From Ptychodera flava (taxonomy: Eukaryota > Hemichordata > Enteropneusta > Ptychoderidae), in assembly GCF_041260155.1 (NCBI RefSeq), contig NC_091932.1, positions 8,771,304 through 8,835,303 of the forward strand: 64,000 nt of DNA, given 5' to 3'. The position numbers and the translations under genes are program-made. The notes beneath the pieces were generated by a model, which made no database searches, was not told the DNA's origin, and was given only the letters and a program-made list of their open reading frames with translations. Numbering within the stretch: the first letter of the stretch is position 1; each line of letters begins with the position of its first letter. Below, piece by piece: positions 1-11,563 of the stretch.

Positions 1-286
1 TACTGATATGAACAGGATGTGCATTACCAAAGAATTGGACAGAATACAGAACCTATTACCATCTCAGACGTCCGAAAACGGCAGACTACTTTTATATTAG
101 CACGATTGGAACTAATTTTGCAGAATATGATCTTTTTAAATTTATCAAAATTACTAGGTGCTCTATAGCTCAGTTTAGGAAAAACAACAACAAAACACGA
201 AAAATAGACAAGCTTAAATTTGTTGGTTAAACCAATATTACTACAATATCTTGTTCTCCTAAATTAGTTCCAATCATTCACAGGCG

Positions 287-471
287 ATATAATATAGAAA
301 TAACGGGCGACGCGCTGACCATTAACGTTTATTTATGGGCAAGGAAGAGAGGAAAACCAAAAGTTAACGGGCGAGGCTTACCGAGCACGTTAATTTTGAC
401 TTTCCTCGAGCCCGCGTTCATAAATAAACGTTAATGGTCAGCGCGGAGTCTGTTATTTCCATTATATTATC
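287..471. repeat. Foldback hairpin
   Basis: Two arms of about 70 bases pair with each other. The left arm has GCGCTGACCATTAACGTTTA and the right arm TAAACGTTAATGGTCAGCGC. Outer parts read ATAATATAGAAATAACG on the left and GTTATTTCCATTATATTA on the right. The loop lies around 355-395. The same hairpin recurs at 5532-5712, so it is part of a repeat family. Confidence 0.8.
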
Positions 472-716
472 AACGAACCCCCGAAACCGTCAAAATTTAC
501 AAACATTTCCAACGCTAACGACAACGGGGCCCCAGAACTTGTCAGTGAGTAGTGCGCACTCAGTGAAAGTCTGCATATCAGGAGATTGTTTCAAAAAAGG
601 TGTCTAAACCTGGTCCACAACTTGCACAAGTGTTCCATTTTATTTTGTGATTGATTATGATCTTTGTACAATTACAATTTACGTTTTAGCTGAAAAGTTG
701 CTAAGTTTGCGAAAGT

Positions 717-1090
717 GATAAATTTGTCATACCCCAACCAGTGCGTGCTTTTTCAAAGTAGATATTTTGTCGATAATTTATTGTTTGTATTATATACAGA
801 TAGCCCTATATTGAATCGAACTGTATCTGGAAGTTTCACAGTCTGTACACATAATAAAATTGATTTAAGATTAGAATTAAATTCAACGCTGGACGATTGA
901 AGTTGTCACTACCGATATATGTTTTGACTCTTCGTTGACAGTAACATTTTAGCAAAATAGAAATTTCCCAACTGCCCATCTTCCAGACCTAGCATGTACA
1001 GTGTACTCTGTTTCAGTCAAGTATGCTTCCAACAATTTCTCTATCTAAGGTAACACGCGCCTTGAAAGTGTAAGTATACCTAAACGTTTG
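717..1090 (+). repeat. Dispersed repeat segment (copy 1)
   Basis: This segment matches 5948-6315 almost base for base, from GTGATAAATTTGTCATACCCC through ATTTCTCTATCTAAGG. A shorter match lies at 17.2-17.3 kb. The short open frames in it are not conserved between copies, so it is read as non-coding repeat. Confidence 0.75.
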
Positions 1091-1179
1091 CCCACTAAGC
1101 GCACAGAACGAAATTTCAACCCGCGCTGCGCAGTGCGCGTGGTAGAAATTTTGCGTCAGCAGTATAATTTCACTTTGGC

Positions 1180-2535
1180 TGGTCCCGCCTCAGTGACAAG
1201 CACTGAGAGGCAGGTAAGAAACCGCAGGCGGCAGAAGTTGCAACTGAAAAATGACCTGAGGGCAGCGCTGCCCCAAGGGCAGCTCAGAGTGGAGGAAACA
1301 TGTGCACAACATTCAATGAGGTCAGTGATGAACTGTATATCTGCCCTGAGGGCAGCTCAGATATATTGCTGCCCTCAGGGCAGATTGGCAGATAGGATAT
1401 ATAGGAAATGTATGTCTGCCCTGAGGACAGCTCAGATGAACTGTATATCTGCCCTGAGGGCAGCTCAGATATATTGCTGCCCTCAGGGCAGATTGGCAGA
1501 TAGGATATATAGGAAATGTATGTCTGCCCTGAGGACAGCTCAGATATGTTGCTGCCCTCAGGGCAGATTGGTAGATGGGATAGGAAATGTATGTCTGCCC
1601 TGAGGGCAGCTCTGATATATTGCTGCCCTCAGGGCAGATTAATAGATATACAATTATGCAATGATGTGTGAGCATAGCAAATGTGTGTCTGCCCTGAGGG
1701 CAGCTCAGATATATTGCTGCCCTCGGGGCAGATTGTAGATAGTATAGGAAATGTATGTCTGCCCTCAGGGCAGATTGATAGATATACAATTATGCAATGA
1801 TGTGTGGGCATAGGAAATGTATGTCTGCCCTGAGGGCAGCTCAGATATATTGCTGCCCTCAGAGCAGATTGGTAGATATACCCTATGCAATACTTTCAGG
1901 ATAGGAAATGTATGTCTGCCCTGAGGGCAGCTCAGACATATTGCTGCCCTCAGGGCAGACATATTTATATATCCTATCCTTAAAGTATTGCATAGTGTAA
2001 TCTACCAATCTGGATTTAGAGCAGCAATAAGTTTTGCATAGTGTATATCTACCTATCAGCAATATATTAGAGCTGCCCTTAGGGCAGACATACATTTCCT
2101 ATCCTTAAAGTATTACATAGTGTATATCTACCGATCTGCCCTGAGGGCAGCAATTTATTAGAGCTGCCCTCAGGGCAGACATACATTTCCTATCCTATCT
2201 GCCAATCTGCCCTGAGGACAGCAATATATTAGAGCTGCCCTTAGGGCAGACATACATTTCCTATCCTTAAAGTATTACATAGTGTATATCTACCGATCTG
2301 CCCTGAGGGCAGCAATATATTAGAGCTGCCCTAAGGGCAGACATATATTTCCTATCCTATCTGCCAATCTGCCCTGAGGGCAGCAATGTCTGAGCTGCCC
2401 TCAGGGCAGACATACAGTTCCTCAGTGACGTCATTGGAGGTTGTGCACATGTTTCCTCCACTCTGAACTGCCCTAAGGGCAGTGCTGCCCTGAGGTCATT
2501 TTTCAGTTGCAACTTCTGCCGCCTGCCGAAACCGC
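1180..2535. repeat. Palindromic array of CTGCCCTGAGGGCAG units
   Basis: The 15-base near-palindrome CTGCCCTGAGGGCAG (or CTGCCCTCAGGGCAG) occurs more than 25 times, joined by spacers such as ATTGGCAGATAGGATATATA and CTCAGATATATTG. Units run forward up to about 1938, then the whole pattern inverts. The outer flanks also pair: CTGAAAAATGACCTGAGGGC near 1246 matches its reverse complement near 2500. The result is a giant cruciform-prone repeat with a hierarchy of short palindromes inside a long one. Open frames across it, on both strands, are by-products of the repeat. Confidence 0.9.
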
Positions 2536-3242
2536 CATGTATCGAATTACGAAATCTGATTGGTTGAATCATGGGACGCTGTCATTGGCTGTTCAATTTT
2601 ACTTGGAAGTAAAGCTAAAATTATCACAGTTTCATGATGCCGCCGAACGTGGCTAGAATTTTAACCTAGGATTTAATTACCATTCTTACAAGTTTTGAAA
2701 TATTGGCAGCCACCAGATTAGACTAAAAAGCATGCCACAAAAAATGATACACTATGTGCGGGCATGCACAATTAACAACTTCCGGGAGACCAAAAACTGT
2801 CTCATTTCAAAATGGCGGTTTGCCTGTATCTGCGTCTTAAAAACTATCTACTGTTGATTGACCAATCAGAGTGCTCAATTCAGGGTGTTTTATCTACTCA
2901 TAAAGCCTTGGTCACCAAATTCCAGAAACGAATGACAGCGCCGTAGTAAAGTACTGTCCAATCAAAAGTGAACATGTCATATTCTGTAGACATCTGGTAC
3001 GTTTTAATATTCAATTTTGGTAACACAGCGGAAACCAGCTGCAACACAAAATCTGCTGTGCCCCAGGGCATTTATATAATGTGCCCTAGGGCATTTATAG
3101 GATGTTCCATTACATTGGAAGGCTATTTCACAAATAAAAGTTTTAATTCATATCCTAAACATGTTACATTGACAAAGGGGACGGTTGACGTAAACACATT
3201 GAAAACGAAAATATATCAGTTAGGGGCGATAGTTTTTAAGTC

Positions 3243-3391
3243 GGATAAAACCCTCGTACTCGGGCTCTTCTTGTATATAAAGTCCAACCCTACGATAAAA
3301 TGTCTCGGCCTGCGGCCTCGACATTTTATCGTTGGGTTGGACTTTATATACCAGAAGAGCCCTCGTACTCGGGCTTTATCCTATACTTACT
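3243..3391. repeat. Foldback hairpin with short loop
   Basis: The left arm, from GGATAAAACCCTCGTACTCGG through TATATAAAGTCCAACCC, is the near-perfect reverse complement of the right arm, which ends GAGTACGAGGG/TTTATCC in complement. The centre is near 3315 at GGCCTGCGGCC. It lies just inside the right arm of the 1-3.6 kb block and differs in sequence from the hairpin at 287-471. Confidence 0.8.
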
Positions 3392-3598
3392 ACGTGCTGC
3401 GTCTAGTCACAGTCCCTGGAAAACTGAGCTATAGAGCACCTAGTAATTTTGATAAATTTAAAAAGATCATATTCTGCAAAATTAGTTCCAATCGTGCTAA
3501 TATTAAAAGTAGTCTGCCGTTTTCGGACGTCTGAGATGGTAATAGGTTCTGTCCCCTGTCCAATTCTTTGGTAATGCACATCCTGTTCATATCAGTAA

Positions 3599-5185
3599 AT
3601 TCTTCCGTATCTAATGGTTCTGAGGCATATGAGGGACTGTGGTCTAGTCAAGTCACGTGAGACGCAGTGATCAGCGAAAATTTCACTCAAATTCACCGGT
3701 TTTGGACTGACCATGATTTGCTTTGTGAAGTACTGAATGTTAAGAAGTATATATTGTTGTAAAAATGTGAAATATTCTCTTCTTTTTCCTCGCGTTGACG
3801 TAAAGGTGTTTTGAGGTCAAAGGTCAAATAGCGTCCAATAACACCTAAAGTTATTGTACTCCGCGTCAAAGTTATTGGACTCCGCGTCCTCTGATACCGA
3901 AACTTACTGTACGACGAAACTCCACGGGTTACAGGCGTAGGTGTTATTTCTTGACGGTCCCAGCATAAAATTTATCATCGATCCATTACAAAAAAAATTG
4001 TCCAAGTGCCGCCAGAAATGCACTGAAGACACGATGCTATACCTTGAATCCGTGTAGTGAGCACTACATAGTTATTGTACTGAAGTGATTTTTGTTACAG
4101 CAATGATATAAAAAGCGCATTGTGATTTCTTTTGGATTGAAGTTGTTGAGTCGGAGTTACCTCGCGGCCCCTGCTTATTTGGAATGCCAAACATTTGATA
4201 CAGTGTTCCTGATACATCTCACCTGATATCAACAGCCCAGTGCACCAAATCCAGTGCAACGCCATATTGGTAAAATGCCTATTTGGACATTTGAGTACAG
4301 CGATCACGTGACTAATCTGTTTTTGGGGCAGCTAGGTGGTCGTTGGAAACAACCATTGTTGATACGGTATTTAGCTATCATAAATTCAGCTATCATAAAT
4401 AACCAACACATTCCATGCCGGGCAGTAACTAACCTACGGTATCGGGCGGTACCAGGGTAATGCACAATACTGGTAAAACCAACCCACGCCTATAAATGAA
4501 TGGAAAGCGTACAACCCAATGGTAACATTTGAGGAAAGCGAACAAAGGTTTCATTCTGCTTCTTGCTTTTAGACATAGTCATCACGCTATGTCAGTGCCT
4601 AGCTATAGATTCCTCCACGGCAACGGCATAGACATATTCCCCAAGATTGCTCGGCATTTTATATATGTACATTTAATGAAGTACAGTCAACTCCATTCCT
4701 GAAGCGAAATATAGCCAACAAGAGAATAATTCTGAGAATTGAATAAATTAAAAGACATACCACAGTTGCTTGTGGTTACTATTCAGGCCATTCTCCGGCA
4801 ATTCTTCGCATTCAGGATGCCAGATCGCCGATGAGATTATTCAATTATACAAAGGATTACGGGAGTGAAAATACACATCTCAATGGTTGAATGGCAACGT
4901 TATGCGAGAATGTAGTATGTATCGGTCAAATGCAGTTACTTGAGTAAAGATTTAACTTTTGATTGTATTTTCGACCGTCTGATGTTACTTTTGTGAGGGC
5001 AGATGTTTTATTGTTTTGGTTTTGGACTTCTCGCCGATTTAACATGCCATACCTTCTATTCTTTACATTAATGGCAAATCTTGGCCTTCGGTCTCACACT
5101 TCGATTCCCGGGCCTTCCATCTACTATCCAAGCAACACTGCACGCACCTGTGCCCCGAATTTCCTCTAGCTGTCCATGCCTTAGA
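3599..5185. other. Intergenic, no gene seen
   Basis: Only short open frames of up to about 70 codons occur, with no family signature. There is a small direct repeat of AAAGTTATTG.ACTCCGCGTC near 3848-3890 and a doubled ATTCAGCTATCATAAAT near 4371-4402. No RNA gene or transposon end was recognised. Confidence 0.5.
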
Positions 5186-6320
5186 AACATTAGATATGGA
5201 AGAATTTGTTGATATTGACATCAAACTTGACGATATGCATTACCAAAGAGTGGGGCAGGGGACAGAACCTAGTGCTCTCTCAGACGTCCGAAAACGGCAG
5301 ACTACTTTTTATATTAGCACGATTGCAACTAATTTTTCAGAATATGATCTTTTAATTGATTACATTTATCAAAATTAGTATGAGCTCTATAGCTCAGTTT
5401 TGGAAAAAAGAAAAAAACCCCAAAAAAAACCAACAACAATAAATCACGAAAAATAGACAAGCCTAAATTTGTTGAGTAAACCAATATTACCACAATATCC
5501 TGTTCTCCCAAATTCTAATCATTCACAGACGATATAATATAGAAATAACGGGCGACGCACTGACCATTAACGTTTATTTATGGGCAAGGGCGAGAGGAAA
5601 ACCAAAACTTAACGGCTTACCGAGCCCGTTAATTTTGGCTTTCCTCGAGCCCGCGCCCATAAATAAACGTTAATGGTCGGCGCAGAATCTGTTATTTCCA
5701 TTATATTAGCAACGAACCCCCAAAACCATCTAAATTTATGAAAATTTCCCACGCTAACTACAACGGGCCCCCAGAACTTGTCAGTGAGTAGTGCGCACCC
5801 TGTGAAAAGTTTGCAAATCTGACGTCACCAGTAAATAAAAGCGCCTTATAATAAATATGGTTGAGTTATGGCCGGCAGATCATTTTTGTGCTTTTATCAA
5901 ACTTAATAAATCCAACACCAAATTAAAACACTTGATGATCTCCTTAGAAAGTGATAAATTTGTCATACCCCAACCAGTGCGTGCTTTTTCAAAGTAGATT
6001 TTGTCGATATTGTATTTTTTGTATTATATACAGATAGCCCTATATTGAAATGAACTGTATCTGGAAGTTTCACAGTCTGTATATGTCATATAAAATCGAC
6101 TTATATCTAAAATTATATTCAACGCTGGACGATTGCAGCTTTCACTACCGATACATGTTTTCACTCTTTGTTGAAAGTAACATTTTAGCAAAATATAAAT
6201 TTCAACTGCCCTTCTTCCAGATCTAGCATGTACAGTGTACTCTGTTTTAGTCAAGTATGCTTCCAACAATTTCTCTATCTAAGGTGACACGCACCTTGAA
6301 ATTGAAAGTCTACCTAAACT
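5186..6320 (+). repeat. Dispersed repeat (copy 2)
   Basis: This copy corresponds to 1-1090 in the same orientation, including the hairpin at 5532-5712 and the block 5948-6315. It extends further left than copy 1: the stretch TTAGATATGGAAGAATTTG at 5191 matches the reverse complement of sequence just beyond 3598. A 60-codon frame, 5196-5378 (MEEFVDIDIKLDD...), sits in its left part. The corresponding frame is not maintained in the other copies, so coding is unproven. Confidence 0.7.
5532..5712. repeat. Foldback hairpin (second copy)
   Basis: Same hairpin as at 287-471: GACCATTAACGTTTATTTATG on the left, CATAAATAAACGTTAATGGTC on the right, with an intervening loop around 5600-5630. It lies at the same place within repeat copy 2. 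Confidence 0.75.
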
Positions 6321-6985
6321 TTTGCCCAAACTTTCCTCAATTTAACTTTCAAGGATTCTCTATACCAAGTCAAGATTACATATCAGAACTTCTCGTGCAC
6401 TTTTGACACTAGACAAATTAAACTCACCTATCTTTTACCGACATTGAAATTCAAAATGGCCGCCATTCCTGTGTTTACTCTGTGAGTATAAAACTTGCAA
6501 TTTTCTAAGACGTCGACAATAACTTTTTTCTTACTCCAATAGCTTTGATTAACCACCACAAGTAGAATATCAGTAAAGAGTTATAAAGATTGAGAGTTAG
6601 AATATCTGTAGTTGCGGCATATTCTATCGAAAGACGTGTTCGGTTGCCAATTACATTGATCGTGATAAAATCATTATTGTTACGGTGTATATCACTGGCT
6701 CTGATGCGTCAGCATCACACTGTTTCATACAGTTTCGCAACGATGAGTATGTTAAGGTAGAATGCACGTGGGCGACAGAGAGTCAGACTTCCAAACTTTC
6801 AAAATCCTTTTCTGATCTAACGATTGTGAGGACTCATTTTAAAGCTCTTTGTGTAAGAAAAATTCTACTGTCTAAGATTTTCGAAAATCCGAAACCTTTA
6901 TTTTTCTCCATTAAGCTAATATAGGGATGATAACAGTTTTGAATCATTCGGTTCGTTGTACCACAATTTGCATAGTGATCCCCGA
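6321..6985. other. Intergenic, no gene seen
   Basis: An open frame of 79 codons at 6685-6924 starts at a non-ATG codon and resembles nothing known. No repeat or RNA gene was recognised. Confidence 0.4.
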
Positions 6986-7020
6986 TTTTTAGCTCACGTG
7001 TTCACACACGTGAGCTAATG

Positions 7021-7055
7021 TCATAGCGATGTCTGTCTGTCTGTCCGTGTGTGTG

Positions 7056-7092
<37 letters not shown>

Positions 7093-7113
7093 AGTCTGTC
7101 TATCTGTCTGTCT
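7021..7113 (+). repeat. (GTCT)n microsatellite
   Basis: Imperfect run of GTCT repeats just inside the left end of the 6986-11455 element; mirrored by the GACA run near 11349. Confidence 0.9.
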
Positions 7114-7369
7114 GACTGTTTACACCATAACTCAAAAACGTCTTAACAGATTGTCAGATTTCGTAGACAGGTACCATATGCTACTTGCAAGAACCGATTA
7201 GATTTGGGTTAGTGTGGCTTGCATATTAATGAAGTTATGTTATATCATTCTTTTATATAATGGTTTGGAGACAGTAATGACAGTGTCGACATATGTCAAG
7301 AAATACTACACAAAATTTCATAAAACGTTTCACAGATGACAATCTCAGACCATTATGATGATATTGTGA

Positions 7370-7900
7370 GTGCATATCAATTATCTGCTCATTTGCATAT
7401 TTAATGAACTTTTGTAATTAGTGAATTCGAAATAACTCTGATAATAGTCAAATAACTCGAAAATAACTGCACTAAATGTGATGAAATCTGCTGCAGATAC
7501 TGATCCGACAGATATCTGACTGTGTTGTAAAGCATTTAGTAGTGTGAAGTTAGTTAAGGGTTCATTTACATATTAATGAACTTTGTAATTAGGTATCTAA
7601 CTCTAAAATTACAACACCAAATTTGATGAAATGTGATACAGATATTGATCTGATAAATATGTAATTGTGCTATGAAACATTGAGCAGTGTCAAGTTAATT
7701 AAGAGTTCATTTGCATATTTAATGAACTTTGTAATTAGTGATATTACTCCAAAATTACAGCATTAAATTTTATGAAATGTGCTACATATCTTATCTGATA
7801 GATATCTTATTGTCCCATGAAGCATTAAGCAGTGTCAGGTTAATAAAGACCTCGTTTGTATATTAAATTAAGTGTTGTAATTTTACGCTGAGAGTACTGT
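7370..7900 (+). repeat. Left tandem array of ~147-bp units
   Basis: The core TTCATTTGCATATTTAATGAACTTTGTAATTAG or variants recurs near 7388, 7562, 7709 and 7855, with an associated AAATTTGATGAAATGTG.TAC motif. Spacing is about 147-175 bases. Units are diverged, suggesting an old array. Confidence 0.75.
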
Positions 7901-8854
7901 GCGAAAGTTGATGAAACCTGCTACATATAATGAAATAACAGATATTTGATTGTTCTGTGAAGCGTACTACTATTAATGAATCTGTTGTAAAACACGTGAG
8001 CACATTCAGTTCACATCTGGTTATCCTTGAATTTGAAATAAACTGGTCAAAGATTCCTTCAGGAAAGTTTGAGCAAAAGTTTAAAGACCCAAGAGCTGCG
8101 AATTTTATGCATTATTTTCATGATTTTATTTTCAAACCAAAGTTTGTTCGTGTAAATGTGCTAACTGAAGGATATGTATGGAAGTATCACCCCTCGCTGA
8201 TTTGGACCATGCCTACACGCTTTATCACGTTAAACGGATGCTGCACTCATAAAATGCACGGAAAAGCATAAAAATGCATTGCCTGCACATACACATCTTG
8301 ATCATAAGGGAAAGAAACATGATGCCATTTACTTGAATGCACAACACACGATGTCCAACATTTTGTTGTTGTAATCTTTACTTACTCTGTCACATGATTA
8401 GTTTTTGAAAAAGGCCGGAAATCTAAAATGATCATGTTAAAAAGTTTGATTTTACATGCCACTCTCCACACATATGACATTGTTATACCCTTTTTTTAGT
8501 CTTTAATAGGTCTTATTCAAAAGAAACGCTAGGAAAACTGAGGATATTTTGAGATCGGTTTATTGCACATTCGCAGCTATTGGGGCTTTAAGTCTTTAAC
8601 TTTCGAGGCGCATACTACCTTAAATGGGACACTAAAATAGAGGATCGTCGTGGCCTTGCGTTACCAGAAACGGCCTCCGGGAATAGCGATGTGTTTCTGG
8701 TAACATCCGTGATGTTTAATGAGATCAAGTACCTTATTGGTCTGGCCTGATTTTGCACAGTTATGATTTATTATTCACATGTATTCGACAAAAGGAATTA
8801 CAATGACTCTGTACCAAATAGTTAACTGATAGCATTGCATGTTATTCGCAGGAA

Positions 8855-9050
8855 TTTAAATTTCTTATTCGCACCGCAGCGGTGCAGATAAGGAATCTAA
8901 ATTTTTTATTCGAAACGAAGCGGTGCGAATAAGAAATCTTAATTTCTCATTCACACTGCAGCGGCGCGGATAGGGAATTTCGTATAACGAATATTCGCAC
9001 CGCAGCGGTGCTAATAAGGAATCTAAATTTCTTATTCGCACCGCGGCCTG
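8855..9050. repeat. Short tandem repeat of palindromic ATTCGCACCGCAGCGGTGC units
   Basis: Four to five units of about 45-50 bases contain GCACCGCAGCGGTGC, which is self-complementary, separated by TAAGGAATCTAAATTTCTTATTC. Some units are mutated. It sits in the spacer between the two inverted arrays. Function unknown. Confidence 0.7.
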
Positions 9051-9869
9051 TGGCTTGTCAATTGCTGTTAATCCTGGTCCGAAAGTTCCATCTTTTCCCG
9101 ATCCATACTGCGTATTTGAGACGTAAAACTGCTTGTAAGTGTAACAGGACGCACATTTGTACCTCTGTTTGCGTCATGTAGCCGAGATAAAATTTGAATA
9201 TTCCATTTTATTATGAAAATGTTCTGAAGGCAGGCTCAACCCAGAGTAACCGGGGCCAAAATTCTTTTTGTCAGCGTCGCTGCCAGCATCGCATCACATG
9301 TCACAGTAGTACAGTTGACGTCTCTACACGTAGAGACGATATGCTTTTTCTACTACTCTTGTTTTCCCGACTTCCGGACTAAACCCTGAGTGAAAGGTGG
9401 GATCTAGGCGATGTAAAGTTTAAAGGCTTTCGAACAGAGATTGAGCAGCTGCAATATTATTTTGTAAGCCCACGGGCCGTGTGCCGGCTTATTGCATTTG
9501 CACTTGTAGTTATTCTGTCGTGTTGGCTGAGTGCGAGTAGCGCCGGTCTGTTGGGGTGGGAAATGGGGCTGGGGCCTGAGCGAAGAGGGAAAGAAGGGAA
9601 GAGGGCAGGTAAAAAAGAACCAGATATGAACTGAAAATGCTCACGTGTTTCATATATTGCGGTTATGTGTAAATTTGAAACTTTGCCATATGTTTGCAAC
9701 TTCATTGAAAGTATTATGATGAACACAATGAACATTATTCACCACAGATTAATTCTTAACGGTCATTCAGTATACAAATATGTAATTAGCTGAAATAAAA
9801 ATACTAAATTTCTGTGACTGCTGTCATTCAATCACCACTTTATATAGCAACTGTAATTGCCTTTGGTCA

Positions 9870-11250
9870 AGTCCTTCAAGCTATATATGCCGAACTCTGA
9901 AAGCTCATTAGATATGCAAATTATAAATTAGTTGACACGAAAATACGAAATGACTTTCAATATTGTTTTAACCAGGTATAATCACAAATGTACATAGCAT
10001 GTTTTGCCGACTTTGAAGGAAATCCCGGTATATATCCCTAATTAGGAAAGTTCATTAAATAAGCAAATTAGGAATTGCCTGAAGTAAAAAAGTTCAATGA
10101 CTTTCAATAGTGTTGTATTATAGTATCTTTAATGTACATAGAAAATTTCGTCAACTTTGGTCTAGTCAATTCAGATAAATATCCCTAATTAGAAAAGTTT
10201 ATTAAATATGCACACAGGATTGGCTGAAGTTAAAATTGTTAATGACTTTAAATAATGTTGTATCATATTATCTTAAATGTACATATCACGTTTCGTCAAC
10301 TTTGGTCGAGTTAATTCAGATATATATCCCTAATTAGGAAAAAATCATTAAATATGCAAATTAGGAATGAGCTGAAGTGAAAATGCATAATGACTTTCAA
10401 TAATATTGTATCATAGTATCTTTAATGTACATACCAAGTTTCATCAACTTTGGTCGTCAATTCAAATATATAGCTCTAATTTCAAAAGTTCATTAAATAT
10501 ACAAATAAGGAATTGGCTGAAGTGAAAATGCATAATGACTTTCAATAATATTGTACCATAGTATCTTTAATGTACATAACAAGTTTCATCAACCTTGGTC
10601 AAGTCAATTCAGATATATATCCCTAATTAGGAAAATTCATTAAATATGTAAAAAAAAAGAATTGGCTGAAGTAAAAATGCCTTTTGACTTTCAATAATGT
10701 TATATCATCGTATCTTTGATGAACATACCAAGTTTCATCAACTTTGGTCGTAAATTCAAATATACAGCTCTAATTTCAAAAGTTCATTAAATATACAAAT
10801 AAGGAATTGGCTGAAGTGAAAATGCCTAAAGACTTTCAAGAATATTGTATCATAGTATCTTCAATATATGTAGCAAGTTTCGTCAACTTTGCTCAATTCA
10901 ATTCATATATATCCCTAATTAGGAAAGTTCATTAAATATGAAAATATGGAATTGGCTGAAGTTAAAATGCTTAATGACTTTCAATAATGTTAAATTATAG
11001 TATATTTAATATACATGCCAAGTTTTGTCAATTTTGATCAAGTCAAATCAGATATATATCCCTAATTTGGAAAGTTCATTAAATATGCAGATCAGCAACT
11101 TTCTTTTATGTCACCGCATAATATCTTTCACGGCTAATATATCTGGATGTGATCAACATTTGTAGCAAAGCTCATCAAATTCTATGCAGTCATTTTCAAT
11201 GTATATCCGTTTTTTTCTAAAATCATTAATTATGCAAATGAGCAAAAAGT
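9870..11250 (+). repeat. Right tandem array of ~147-bp units
   Basis: The motif AAAGTTCATTAAATATGCAAAT recurs about ten times at close to 147-base spacing (near 10048, 10197, 10347, 10491, 10638, 10783, 10929, 11078 and 11225). Each unit also has GACTTTCAATAATATTGTATCATAGTATCTTTAATGTACAT-like sequence (motif positions about 40 bases after the core) and TTTCATCAACTTTGGTC. Units are the reverse complement of those at 7.4-7.9 kb. Confidence 0.85.
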
Positions 11251-11347
11251 AAGCAAACCGCACCCACCAAAAACTAATCAGTTCTTGCCATTTGCACACT
11301 GAATCTATGTACCAGATTTGATTCTGATCTGAGATATCGGGCGCACG

Positions 11348-11348
<1 letters not shown>

Positions 11349-11403
<55 letters not shown>

Positions 11404-11410
11404 CACAGAC
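11349..11410 (+). repeat. (GACA)n microsatellite
   Basis: Run of GACA repeats at the inner side of the right end of the 6986-11455 element. It generates spurious Cys/Leu/Ser/Val-rich frames on the minus strand. Confidence 0.9.
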
Positions 11411-11563
11411 ATCGCCGCGACAGTAGCCCGAGTGTGTGAGCACGTGAGCTAAAAAGAGAGAGAGGAACAAACAGAGGGGCAGGGAGAAAAGAAATTATAA
11501 TTCGCGGAAGCGAACGTGGCACCAAACAAATCGCTACTGCGGCAATTTCTATACATTACAACT

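Larger units (their letters stand above)
1..3598. repeat. Composite inverted-repeat block, possibly cut by the window edge
   Basis: Bases 1-178 are the reverse complement, with few differences, of about 3423-3598. Both contain the stretch ending CTATAGCTCAGTTT and the motif CAGACGTCCGAAAACGGCAG. Inside lie two hairpins and a palindromic array. The left part up to about 1090 is also repeated at 5.2-6.3 kb, so this looks like a dispersed repeat that has been rearranged or has received the array as an insertion. No coding capacity is recognised. The true left end may lie outside the window. Confidence 0.75.
6986..11455. mobile_element. Long TIR element with inverted arrays of ~147-bp units
   Basis: The left end TTTTTAGCTCACGTG (6986-7000) is the exact inverse of the right end CACGTGAGCTAAAAA (11441-11455). 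The match continues imperfectly inward for about 50 bases into a GTCTGTCTG (left) or GACAGACAG (right) microsatellite. Inside each microsatellite is a tandem array of ~147-bp units. Units on the left carry TTGCATATTTAATGAACTTT; units on the right carry its reverse complement, AAAGTTCATTAAATATGCAA. The middle, about 7.95-9.75 kb, is unrelated and non-coding. The plan resembles Helentron-associated (HINE/pearl-like) or foldback elements with microsatellite-flanked core repeats. That family label is inference; no target duplication was identified. Confidence 0.65.

Noticed and set aside
1330-2410. CRISPR-like array of short palindromic repeats
   Set aside because: Spacers are themselves repeated and the array inverts at its centre; the DNA is from an intron-bearing animal genome.
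1088-2572. Several 60-170 codon frames on both strands (SALRAAQIYCCPQGR-type)
   Set aside because: They are translations of the palindromic CTGCCC array; the first starts at a non-ATG codon and both strands are open in the same way.
11153-11525. CLSVCLSV-rich minus-strand frames
   Set aside because: Translation of the GACA microsatellite.
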